From positions 9,896,413 through 9,960,412 of the forward strand of contig JANVCC010000047.1 in NCBI GenBank assembly GCA_025345505.1: DNA of 64,000 nt, in the 5' to 3' direction. Below, piece after piece: positions 48,801 to 60,355 of this stretch (positions are counted from its first letter, which is position 1; the number at the start of each line of letters is the position of its first letter). The position numbers were made by a program, and so were the translations under genes. The notes beneath the pieces were generated by a model. The model searched no databases, had not been told where the DNA came from, and saw only the letters and a program-made list of their open reading frames with translations. Source of the stretch: Todiramphus chloris collaris. Lineage: Eukaryota > Chordata > Aves > Coraciiformes > Alcedinidae.

Positions 48801-50611
48801 CCACAGATTCCTCTGTCTAGCAGCAGTTTATCTAACATATCTTCATGTAGATGTCATTTTTCTACCAACTAAAGCCAATCAAAGTTTCAGATCAATTATT
48901 TCTGAAGGGCATTGCATGGAAAAGCATCTGCATCAGGAGACTTCTAGAGATAATGTTTAAAACTAGGTAAAACAATATGACCAAGATGGCTTTTGAAATT
49001 CACATCGTTCAGCCACTATGGTGGAGATGAATCTTAAAGACAGTTTTATGTCCATTGTCATTCCATTGCCAGATTTTATTTGTTCATTGTTTCCTTTACC
49101 TTGCTTTGTGCCAAAAAGAAAGAAGTGACAAACCAAAAATAGCTTACTTAAACTTGTGTTAGGCTACTCTTTGTGCACAACCAATACACCTGCCAAACAG
49201 CTGTTACAGATTTAACATTTTTAAGCTACACTGTCTTAAGTCTTACCTTACTCTAAATAAATTCTCTGCTGTTGCTGTTAGCAGAAATGTATGAGTTGAA
49301 ATAGATTCACTCCCTCTAAAGTAATTTCCACAATTTTTGTTAATTTTTTTCTTTATATTTTGTTCAGGTGTAATAAGTATGAACTTCCATCCCTTTTGAA
49401 ACAACCATTAGCAACACAGTCTAGGACCCAAGTGTCTGACCATTAAGCTGTTCCAGCACCAGTGGCATTACATAAGTCTTTGGAATAAGAGAGATTTAGA
49501 TCACAGTCCTAGGCTGAAAGGAGTAGCTAACATTTCATTCAATGTATTCATATTTACAAGACTAGTAGGCATTGCTTAAGGAATTTCTAGAACCACTGGT
49601 GTGTTTCCAAAAGTGTTGGAAGAAATCTTGTCTGTCGTAAGAAGAAGTTGAATACACATACAAAGGTGCTGCTCACAGAGGGAATTGAATAGGTTGAAAA
49701 GCATGAAAACATATGATAAAAACCATAATACATTCCAAAAATTGTCAGTAAGGATAAGGAGTAAAAGAAAATTTCTTTTTTTTTCAGTTTACAGCTCATT
49801 CAGTTTCCCTGCAGTCACCATTTCATTTCAAATGCAATAGAGATGACCATGCTAGAACTCCTTCATTCTAAAAATTCTCCTGCCTGTAACAAATCTTGAA
49901 GGTCACTGATAGAGGTATCATACCAAATTTCCATTTGGAATTACGAGAAAATGTCAACGGAAGTTTAACCAAAGAGCTGCAAAGTAAACTATCAGTCAGA
50001 AAGAAAAAAAGTTGTCTAGTCAGTACCAGCCAGTTAAAATAACACCTCCAGAGAAAGATGTGAAGAGATGTGTCCTAGTGAGCATGCAAGCTGCAAAGCC
50101 CGAGTCTGGGTTGAAGACTAGAAGAAATGACAGAATATGGGCTCATTTGTTGTAGTACATCAAAGGCTTTACTTTGGCCATAAAGATAAGCACCGCTTTA
50201 ATTTACTTGCCAAGCTAGAAAAGGCAATGTACCAACCTGGAGAAGCTTGCAAATGTTGTAGAATCAGGTGCTGCTGCAGGGTAATAGTAGATTTTATTCT
50301 AGAGGAAGGGCAGTAGAACTTGAGAACCACTGTTCTCAGTCAGGTCCATAGAACTGATCTTCCCCTTGCACTGCTACCTGTGAAAAGGGGACTACACCTT
50401 TGGGACAGAAGGGGTGCAATATTTCCTGTGTGACTGCAGGACACAACAATCAACTTCTCTAAATCAGCACACTGATAGTAAAGCTGAGTGCAGAAGCAGC
50501 TTTAGGAATCAAGGCTAAAGAGGGAAAAGCTTTCTATGTGAACTGCAAGCCTGTGACAGGTATTCTTTTTAGCCCATAGAACATACTCATGTTGGCAATA
50601 CACAAACTAGA
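42832..50611. other. Long AT-rich stretch, weak exon-like segments only
   Basis: No CR1 or LTR signature. A possible 61-bp exon at 43,990-44,050 is described in the findings. A 106-codon open frame follows a good acceptor-like site at 47,433 (TGTGAATTTTTCAG) but has no recognisable domain or clear donor. Confidence 0.5.
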
Positions 50612-50821
50612 ATTTTTTCACAGCAAGTAAGGTGAAACACTGGCCCAGGTTGCCCAGAGAGGTGGTATATGCCCCATCCCTGTAAACATTCGAGATGAGA
50701 TTGGACAGGGCTCCGAGTAACCTACTCTACTTGAAGATGTCCCTGCTTATTGCAGGGGGGATTAGACTAGATGACCTTTAACAGTGGCTTCCAACCCAAA
50801 GCATTCTGTGATTCTATGATT
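50612..50821 (+). mobile_element. CR1 LINE, decayed 3' tail
   Basis: Forward strand. TTTTTCACAGCAAGTAAGGT and ACACTGGCCCAGGTTGCCCA correspond to the ORF2 end, and GATTAGACTAGATGACCTTT, CTTCCAACCCAAAGCATTCT and GTGATTCTATGATTG give the 3' UTR and terminus. Many substitutions indicate an older copy. Confidence 0.9.
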
Positions 50822-53800
50822 GTGTGAAAGACATTCTTAATGGAAAACATACAGTCATGCATTTCACTCCTTTTCCAGTTACATAATTTCCATTTCTAAC
50901 TATGTCTGCTGTGTGGTCGTCTCCCAATCATTTTAATGTGGTCTTGCCAGTTGACATCAGAGCTGTAATGCTTGTTTACATTAATTGTATGCTTGGAAAT
51001 AACATCTGTCCAACACGCAGCTGATATATTTTAAAGATATGAATCCTAAATGAAAAAAAATTCATTGGGGTTGGTATTTAAAGTCTGGTTATGACTCTTT
51101 TGAAGATTTTAGTGGAGCTTTTGCTTTTTCTACTACAGATAGGGTGTTATTATCCCTTGCTGGATTTTAGTACAGTCTAGGAGTGCACTGAGGAACAAGA
51201 CTAGTAATTGTAATTTGTTTGTTCTTTGAAGTTTATCACTGAGATGGACCAACAATGGCAATTATTTACCACTTCCTTAATTCTTCAGCCAGTAGAAAAA
51301 AAAAAAAGAAATTCATTCTCTGAGGACTGGAAATTTCCTGGAGTTCCTGAATCTTCCCAGACTAATCTAGTTCATAGATCTTTCTGGTAACTCTGGAGAA
51401 TTCCTGTCGTTATACTGAAAGGAATATGTGACTCACCTAAAGTACAACTTATCTTTAAATGACTAGTTAATTTGTGAGTTGTGTTGTGAAAATGTATTGC
51501 TGTAGCAGACAGTACTGAATAGCACAAAGGGAGAGCCTTGCACTCAAGCACATGGATTATCCTGGTGTTTCCAGCCACCTAATGGCAAATTTTGACATCA
51601 CAGAGTCTGAGAGACAAAAATAGATTCTGAAGACTTACTGAATCACAATAATAATTTATTTTTTCCTTGGGATCTGAACTGTATGTCATGCTCTGGGCAG
51701 TGCTAGGCCATTATCTTCCCATGTGCTTCAGTTCTCATCAGGAAGTACCACAAAGTGTGTCACAGTCTCTTGGACATGGCTATATTGACACTTTCACTTT
51801 GGACAGTGTACTGTGTAAACAGTAGTGCAGACAGTAAAAGAAATTAGATACTACACATTGCTATTGTACAATCTATCACTATTTAACCTGACTAAATAAT
51901 CTGACCTTTCAAATTCTTTAGTCTTCTGCATGTTCATAGGAGTAGAGAGCAGTAGGAGAAACACAGGTTCTTACCCCACTTCTCCATGCAGCATCCCAAA
52001 ACTGAAATGAGTGGGACATTCATCTATAGCCTGTCTGCTCCGTGGAAAGAAAACCAATGAAAACATATTTGATAGTCAGAATGTCTTGTTTGAACCATGT
52101 TATGTACATTGGTTTATTAATCAGAAATTAAAACTTGGAGTATCTCACCATGTTTTATATAATGATACTACATTACTACTGTAGAGAGCAATCTCTTTTT
52201 TTTCATTTCTAGAATTCGGAATCCTAGGCTTCTGCATTCTGACAGGGAAAGAAGAAATTGGTTTCCCAAGACTTCATCAGTTTTATTTCATGTAAGATTA
52301 ATGTCTTGGGGCTTTTTTTTTAAAAGGAATTAAGACAATTTATTCTTTCCATATAGACTGTGGTAGATTTTGATAGAATATGTAATAGGAATATTTATTA
52401 TGTCTGATATTTCAAAAACAAACATCTAATAGAAAAGGTATCCTTTTGCTAGGTAACAAATAAAGTAAAAATCAGATTACTATCATTTAGCACATCCACA
52501 CAAACCATTCTTGGTTATGCTGAGAATCTTTGCAAATCCTGTTTAGTTTGTGCATGAGTTCTCTGCTGCACTATTTCAGCTACAGCATCCTGTGAGGCAC
52601 ATTTGTGATGACCGGGAGGGTTGTCTGTGCTACCCTGCTCCCAGACAGGCTGCCATGAAAGGCCATTCCTCAGCCCTCCACAGAGGACAGCACTTCTTTC
52701 CCTTGAGGAAGATTGTCAGTAGCAAAGCCTAAAAGGGCATTTTGATCATCAATTTTGTAAACTGTTTTCTTCAAGTTGAACACCACAGTAACGTGGTGGT
52801 ATTGCTCCAGTTCGCAGCCTAGCCCAGGCAACTCTGCACGCATCCTGGTTTCACAGTGTTCACATTCCCTATTCTCAGCTTTTAGGGTATCCACCTCATT
52901 TTCATTTAAGCAGCTTTTCTCCTGAAGAAAATAATTAAATAAAATGTCTCATATGACCAATGTTTTAAAATACATGTTGTATTCTTCACATACAAGGCTA
53001 ATAAAACTACCATTAAAAACAATGAAACAACATTTCAGGGACTAAAATTATATAAGAGAACTTCCATATTTAATTTAATTTTTCGTTTGCTAAGAGTGGA
53101 GCACTGAACTCCCACACTCTTTAAGTATCCTCATTTGATAACCAAAAATCATTTAACAGATCAGAGTCATTTAAATAAATATAAAATCTTATGTTGTGTT
53201 TATCTGCAATAATTTTTACTGTCATTTTTCCTATGAAAAGAATACTTTGACCTAGGATACCCCTAAAGATACAAGCTGCTCATGGTAATTAATATTCTAA
53301 TTAGTAAAATCAGAGATAGGAAACAGCATTATATACATTTTTTCTTTTACTCCTTGATTCCAAGGATAAACAACGGTCCTAACAGCTAGAGCTATTTCAG
53401 TTCTCATAAAAGTTATTTTTAAGACCTGAGAGACTTGAAATTCACAATTTAAATCTTTCAAAATGTCCAGCCATCCACCCTACACAGCAGTTGTTATCAA
53501 ACCCTCAAGAATTCCCTGTTAATGAGCTTCAAACAACTTTGAAAAGACTGGCAATCACACCCTGCCCCCCTGTAAGTCATTTCAATTATAGACCAGTTTT
53601 ATTAACTACAAGCGATGGCTCAGATGGGAGGCAGATTATCTCCAGCATTGACTCTACTGCCTCTCCTAGAGGTGTAGCACAACCTGCATCCAGCAATAGC
53701 TTCCAAGCACTGCTCATGTATGCAAGTGATAAGTGGCATGACCATGTCTCCAATTCAGGGCACCTGTCTTTGTTAGTTAAGGGAAGGAAACCCCTGTTCC

Positions 53801-56800
53801 CAGATTAGCAGCTCTCCAGAAGCAATACTCTGCTTTATTCTTCAGGTGCATGTGCTAAGGGAAGAAGAATATTCAGACAACAGTTGTTGTCATTCTCATG
53901 TGTGTATACTTCTAGCTAGATCAGCTTCCTGGTGGTAGCCATATACCGACCATATATTGACCCCACAAATAGTCCTGCTGGCCAAGAGAGCTGAGCACTG
54001 GGAGGCTGGAACAACTAGCCTTGGTGCTGCTCTTGTGGTGAGAGACTTGGTCCTACAGCCAAGACTTGCATTACCTTTGCTGTGGTTTCTGGCAGCATTA
54101 TTCTCTATCCCAGATACTTGAAGAAGCCAGGCCTGTTGGTAACTGAATGATGAGGTGACATGACTGCTCCACAACCAGCTCTGTGGATTCTGTGGTTGAG
54201 AGAATGTATTCTTGTCACATAGGTGGATGTCTGATGTTCAGAGAAAACTATGGAAAAATTCCATAGTTCAATTGACATGTTAAGATCACAGGAAAAAAAA
54301 AAAAGTCTTTCCTGAGAGCTGCAGAAGTTAACTAGTGTAGTCCTAGAACCAGAAAATAAGAAATTCCTTATTGATTGCATATGAATACAAGGGCTGAGTT
54401 GTGTTAGCAAAGAAATTATTTTTGGTATGAAAATAAGTGACGCATCTAGAAAAAGAAGGGAGTTTTATAAGCTAGGAAACAATCCTTTTCTCTTTTCTCA
54501 ACCTGAACAATGCTCTACTCTGTAAACTGCCCTTACAGTCCCATGACATGTACTGTCTTGAGGAGAAATTAATCAGCCAGTGCAGAATTTCAAAACCTTA
54601 AAATAAGTGAGGGAAATGCTGCCTTTTCATGTCTCAGCTGTATACCTCTATAGTTGGCTTCAGGCTACTCCTACCCCTTCATCAAAGTGAGAACAATTCT
54701 CTTTTTCTCTGGATGCTGCTCTTTGATGGGTAGTTTTTTCTCTGGACAGTGCTCTTTGATGGGTATTTATTGATACTCATCTATTTCCATCTCATTTTGG
54801 CCCTAGCTACAAGGCAACCCTGAGTCCTCCATGTCATCTCTTTCTTATTGTCTTAAAGATATTTCATTTTCTCAGCTGTTGACATTCACTGAGTAGAAAT
54901 TGGCCCAATTCAACAAAATCATTCACTTTGGAGAGCCTAAATTTAAGCCAACATCATGACTGGAATTTCAAAGCACCTGCTCCTTCTCACTTACAGAGTC
55001 ATAAATCAAAACAAAACATGATCCAGACACATCTAAACTTCAGAGATTTTGAAAAATGAAGAAAAACTAGCTTAACTGTTGAGATTCTCCTTCCCCTTTC
55101 CCTCCAACAAATATAGGCACCTGCAGACATATAGGAGGGAGAAATTTCAGGAGAACTAGAGGATGAACAGCTACCTCTTCTTTCTAAATTTATTGAAGAC
55201 ATCCATTTCATTTATATTGTGCCTATATGGTAACAAAACTGGAAAAACAGTTAACTGTCCATCTTGTATCACCATTTTGACAATGACAGGTTAAAATAAA
55301 TCCTCACTAAACCCTTTGAAGAGGTGAGGTCATTCCATTGACTTCTTCTCTCTTTCTGAGCAGATACTAATCAATGAAACTGGTTTATCTCTGATAACCT
55401 CATAATTAAAACTCTAAGCTGGTCTGATTTGCAGACACCTGATACTCATCATATGACAGCCATTCAGTCTTTCTCATTTCTTCTCTCTTCTGGAAGTGCA
55501 GAATGCTTGCCCTGGAGTGCACTGCTGCAGTTTTCTTGCTTTCATTCTCCCACAACCGATGTCTGATAATACATCAGGTTCACTGCTGATTTCTTAATCA
55601 GAGAGAAAAAATACCAGAGATGGTGTATATTTATCTTTAGACTGGAATTTCTCTCACATGCTTTGGAGACATTCTTCTGATAAACATATTCCCTTCATCC
55701 ACTTTCACTGTCTATAGTACAGCCAATCAAACTAAGCATTTGTACTTTAAGCCTGTCATTAGTAAATGACATGTGGAGAAGTAAATGCTTGAGTTAAGCT
55801 ACACTATTGAGATAGGTTTAAGTAATGAAAACATTGTAGGTGGCAAACTGAATTCCTTTGGTCTTTTAATATTTCACTATTTCAAAAAAAAAAAAAAAAG
55901 GATTGCAGACAAGACTGACATAAATATAACTGCGGCAAAAAAGAGGCATTACAATTTTAACAGCTACTTGCACATTACAGAAAAATGTTAGTAGTTAATA
56001 TTTTGAATGCTACTGAAATACAGAAGCATTTCATGTCTTAGTATGGCTTATCACTTAACCGTTCAGATCTGTATAGGCTCTTGCACAGCAATTTTGTGTC
56101 CTGCAAAATGGCAAAGATATAACCCAGAATTAGAACAAGCTGAAGAAATAGCCTAGCTCTTATAAAAACCGAAAAATGTCACGACAGCACATCACCTTCA
56201 ATGTACAGAAGAACATAAAACATAATCCAAAACATTGCATAGATAGCGGAAGTTATTGTTCCGACGGAATGTAATCAGCATTTCTGTTAACCATTCCTAA
56301 ATGCTTTAACTGCTAAAAAATGCACATAGCCAAATGGAAGCTATTTCAAGTTGATGTGTTCTACATTATGACTAACCATGGTAAATTACAGTTGTAGTGC
56401 CTCATGTATATCACAAAGCATGTAAACCAGATGACATACATATATCAAGGCTCACACCTAATCAAAAGCATGAGTATGAAACAAGAAAAAAAGAAAAGAA
56501 AAAAGGGAAACAAATTGACATCTATTTCACTGGAAGAAGAACAAAACCAAGTAATATTTTGGATCACCATCTTTGACAGTGTCATGTGTTAGGATGGAAA
56601 GAACTGCTCAAGAAATAATGAAGCTGTCACAGATGTCTTCTGCTATTTCCACTGACTTGATTTAGGCAGAGTAGTAATTTTTAATCTCTGCATGTTCTGA
56701 ATCAACTAGATGTTTTTTCAGGCCATAATGAGAATCAAAATAGATATTTCACAGGCAGTTTTGCTAGCATATTGTAATCTTATTTGTGCTTATTCACAGT

Positions 56801-58539
56801 ATCTCAGAACTGCAGTGGTTGCTTTTATGTCTCACTGGGGTGTAAACTATGAACTGTTGAAGTATGATCTTTCAAGTTTTGTCAGATATGGTTGTGTTCC
56901 ATGTTCTGTTTTTTTCTTAAAGTTTATTTTAAAATAGACTTTGTAAACTACTTTTTAATCTAGAAGGGCAGAGGCCTAGGATGTCAGGTATTTATTACTT
57001 GTAGTATTCTGTTAGAGACCCTAAAAAAGAGTGACGTAAGATAAGGTCTAATTTTCTAGTCATAGTCCTAAATAAAAGTTCTCTCCCTCTCTTCTTTACT
57101 GGTAGGTACCAGCATGTTGCATAATTTCTAAGTAATTGCCTCTTGATCTGAAAATACCCAATATTTCATTCTGAATAATATGTCAAACATCAAGCTGCTT
57201 TCTGATGTACAGGCACAGGCAATCAAAAAAAACCTCTCATAAGTCTATAGAGAAAAGAGGCTTTTTGCATTCAAAAGGTTTACTACCTGAGCTATTCATC
57301 AAGCCTGATATCACTAAATGGAAAACATTTTCATCTTATTCAATATTAGTAACTAGTGGAGAATACTGAAACTCATCCTAAGGATATTTCTTGCAGTATT
57401 TTTATGGAATATGCTTCTTTTTTTTTTTTTTTTCCCTAGGGTCTTTGTAAAGAAAAAAAAAGTCTTTATTGTAGATTTTATAATCATCAGTATTCATATC
57501 AAATTGCTTCTTTTTTAAAAGCAGTCTTTTACAGAGTACCTTTCAGAGGGAGGAACATGAATAAATAGAGTTAGGCATTTCGTGGAATAATACAAAAGTC
57601 ATTGAAGGAAAATATCTGAAATTCAATGGCAAAAAGTCTGGCTTGGAGCATACAAGTATAACAACTATCAGCATGTCATTACATTTGTTGATAATAGTTA
57701 CTGGGTTCAAAATATTTGTTTGAATGTACCAAACAAGCTCAAAGGAAACAGCAGGGAAGGAAATAACTTCTAACTAGAGGGTGTTTTTAGAAAGTGGGTT
57801 TTTTAGTCTACTGAGAAGAATATTGCCCAGAATGAGTACTTGATCTTCAAAGAAGTGGTCCTCTTTACAGTAATTACATTACTTTTTATCTGAGGGATTC
57901 ACGTCATACATGCAGACACAAACACACACAAATCCAAGATTTGCAGCATGGTAGACAGAGAATAGCTAGATGTTCATTGAGTCAGATAAGCTGTGCCACT
58001 TCCAGAACATGTATGCTCAGTGTGGCAATGTACTTCTTAGTGTTATTTATTGGTCATTCATGAACCTCCTAGTCCCTAGGGGTAAATGCATTCTAGTATA
58101 AGTAACAGGATTATAGAAAGGCACTTGGTGAACTCAGTGCAGGTCTGTTCGGTCTGTCTGGTATTCAGAAGTGTTTATCAGGTTTTTTTAAATGTCATCA
58201 TTCCCTCCCTCACAAACAGCTAAGTGCATGGAGGCCTCTTCCAGACTGACTGGACGACCGAAGACAGATCTGTCACTGATGGAAACACTCACTGGTGTAG
58301 CTGAACCACTGTGTTTAGTAAGAATGGCAGAGCGAGACCTGCAACTTGCCTTCAACAACTGTCACAGGACATTGCTAGGGGAAAAGGAGGAATATGGCAA
58401 CCATGTATGATATATTTAGCCCCAGTGTTTCTAAACTACATATATTTTCAGATAACAGATTTCCAGTGCCAAGTGAAACTTCTTTAACTCTACCAAATAG
58501 ATTTCTATTGTATGAACTTGCCAAGCCTCCCTTGGAATC
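50822..58539. other. Long AT-rich stretch with exon-like segments
   Basis: No CR1 or LTR signature recognised. Two splice-flanked open segments, on the minus strand at 52,670-52,921 and the plus strand at 53,488-53,571, are described in the findings. A 33-bp tandem duplication lies at 54,703-54,765, an A-run of about 16 at 55,884-55,899 and a T-run at 57,417-57,434. Confidence 0.5.
54703..54765. repeat. 33-bp tandem duplication
   Basis: The unit TTTTCTCTGG...GCTCTTTGATGGGTA occurs twice with a 33-bp period. The copies differ only in the middle (ATGCT against ACAGT) and in a T-run. Confidence 0.9.
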
Positions 58540-58755
58540 CAAGGAAAACTCCAACACCTACAACATCATTTGACAGTGAGTTCCACAGATTTATCTCCAG
58601 CTGTAGGAAGGACTTTTTGTTTGTTATGAAACTCGGTCATATTGAGTTCATATACACTGGCTTTATTTGAAATTGCTCATACAGGTTTTATTTGATATCT
58701 CCTAGTTCTTGGATTGGAACCCATCCTCCTTGTGGCATTGCTGATTTCATAAAGA
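58540..58755 (-). mobile_element. Old CR1-lineage LINE, left part (reverse strand)
   Basis: CATCATTTGACAGTGAGTTC, CACAGATTTATCTCCAGCTG, GGACTTTTTGTTTGTTATGA and GATATCTCCTAGTTCTTGGA match, in order, the reverse complement of an ancient amniote CR1 consensus (the segment with GAGTTCCACAG, TTCCTTTTGTTTGTTT and CCCCTAGTTCTTG). It continues on the far side of the younger insertion, at 59,833. Strong divergence indicates great age. Confidence 0.7.
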
Positions 58756-59832
58756 ACCAGAATGTGGTTGGATGATCAGGTAGTGAGGTGGATTGTTAAC
58801 TGGTTGAAGGAAAGAAGTCAGAGAGTTGTGGTCAGTGGGGCAGAGTCTAGTGGAGGCCTGTATCTAGTGGAGTCCCTCAGGGGTCAGTACTGGGGCCAGT
58901 ACTATTCAATATATTAATCAATGACCTGGATGAGGGAACAGAGTGCACTGTCAGCAAGTTTGCTGATGATACAAAACTGGGAGGAATGGCTGAGTTACCA
59001 GCAGGCTGTGCTGCCATCCAGAGACCTGGACAGGCTGGAGAGTTGGGCAGGGAGAAAATGAATGAAATACAATAAGGACACATGTAGAGTCTTGCGTCTG
59101 GGCAAGAAAAACCCCAGGTACCAGTATAGGTTGGGGATTGACTAGTTAGAGAGTAGCACAGGTGAAAAGGACCTGGGGGTCCTGGCAGACAGCAGGATGA
59201 CCATAAGCCAGCAGTGTTCCCTCGTGGTCGAGAAGGCCAATGGCACCCTGGGGTGTATCACAAGGAGCGTGGTTAGTAGGTCAAGAGACGTTCCCCTCTC
59301 CCTCTACTCTGCCCTGGTGAGACTTCATCTGGATTATTGTGTCGAGTTCTGGGCCCCTTAGTTCAAGAAGGACAGGGAACTGCTGGAAAGAGTCCAGCTC
59401 AGAGCCACAAAGCTGATTAGGGGAGTGGAGCATCTCCCTAATGAGGAAAGGCTGAGGGAGCTGGGTCTCCGTAGCTTGGAGGAGACTGAGGGGTGACTTC
59501 ATTAATGTTTATAAATACATAAAGGATGAGTGTCAGGAGGATGGAGCCAGGCTCTTCTCTGTTATGGCCAATGATAGGACAAGGGACAACGAGTGTAAAC
59601 TGGACGAGCATAAGAGGTTTTGCAGAGACGTAAGGAAAAACTTTGTGAGGTTGACAGACCTCTGAAACAGGCTTCCCAGAGGGGTTGTGGAGTCTGCTTC
59701 TCTGCAGACATTTAAAACCCACCTGGACACATTCCTGTGTGACCTGCCCTAGGTGGGCATGCTCTGGCAGGGGGGTTGGACTAGTTGATCTTTTGAGGTC
59801 TTTTCTAACCCTTAACATTCTGTGATTCTGTA
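58756..59832 (+). mobile_element. CR1 LINE, ~1.1 kb, RT half to 3' end
   Basis: The longest well-preserved CR1 in the window. It starts inside the RT region (GGATTGTTAACTGGTTGAAG), passes GTGGAGTCCCTCAGGGGTCA (the PQG segment) and the catalytic FADD motif at 58,959-58,970 (read as [11 protein letters not shown]), then TACTCTGCCCTGGTGAGACT, the ORF2 C terminus and the 3' UTR ending CTTAACATTCTGTGATTCTG. Stops and frameshifts, for example just after 59,050, make it non-coding. Its 3' half resembles the copy at 8.6 kb. It interrupts an older reverse-strand CR1 and is thus the younger insertion. Confidence 0.95.
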
Positions 59833-60355
59833 ACCATTGTATCTGCCTCCAGTTACCTTCTTTCCAAATTGAGCAGTTCTGTCTTGCTGAGCTATGGTCC
59901 ACTGCATATCTGTGATCACTCTAATTGTCCCTCTCTGAACTTTGTTGATATCCCTTTGGAGATGAGGTATTCAGAAGTTCACAGTTTTCAAGTGGTAGAT
60001 GAATCACAGCTCCATTCAAACTTATAAGCACCATTCAAAAAGATGCAGGAATCAACACAGAAAAGACTCTATGGTCTGAATAAACATTTTAACTCCCAAG
60101 ATTTTCTTCCTGACTGATGACAGTCATTCAGAGATCATCATTTTATGTATGAGACTACACTTTTTTTTCTGTGTAACATTTTAAGATCATCTACGGTGAA
60201 ATTCATCTGCTGTTCATTGTCATGTAATGTATTCTCTGAGGCCCTCTTTAAAATTGGCTCTCTTTTTTTTGCTACTTCAAATAATTCAGTATTATCAATG
60301 TATTTTGTTACTCCTAATCTTGTTGTTTATGAATATGTGGAACAGCACAGATCTT
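59833..60355 (-). mobile_element. Old CR1-lineage LINE, right part (reverse strand)
   Basis: GATCACTCTAATTGTCCCTC, TCTGAACTTTGTTGATATCC, GGAGATGAGGTATTCAGAAG, GTGAAATTCATCTGCTGTTC and GTTTATGAATATGTGGAACA appear in the same order as in the reverse complement of an ancient CR1 lineage shared by reptiles and birds. Together with 58,540-58,755 this is one insertion about 740 bp long. It is heavily diverged, with indels. Confidence 0.8.
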
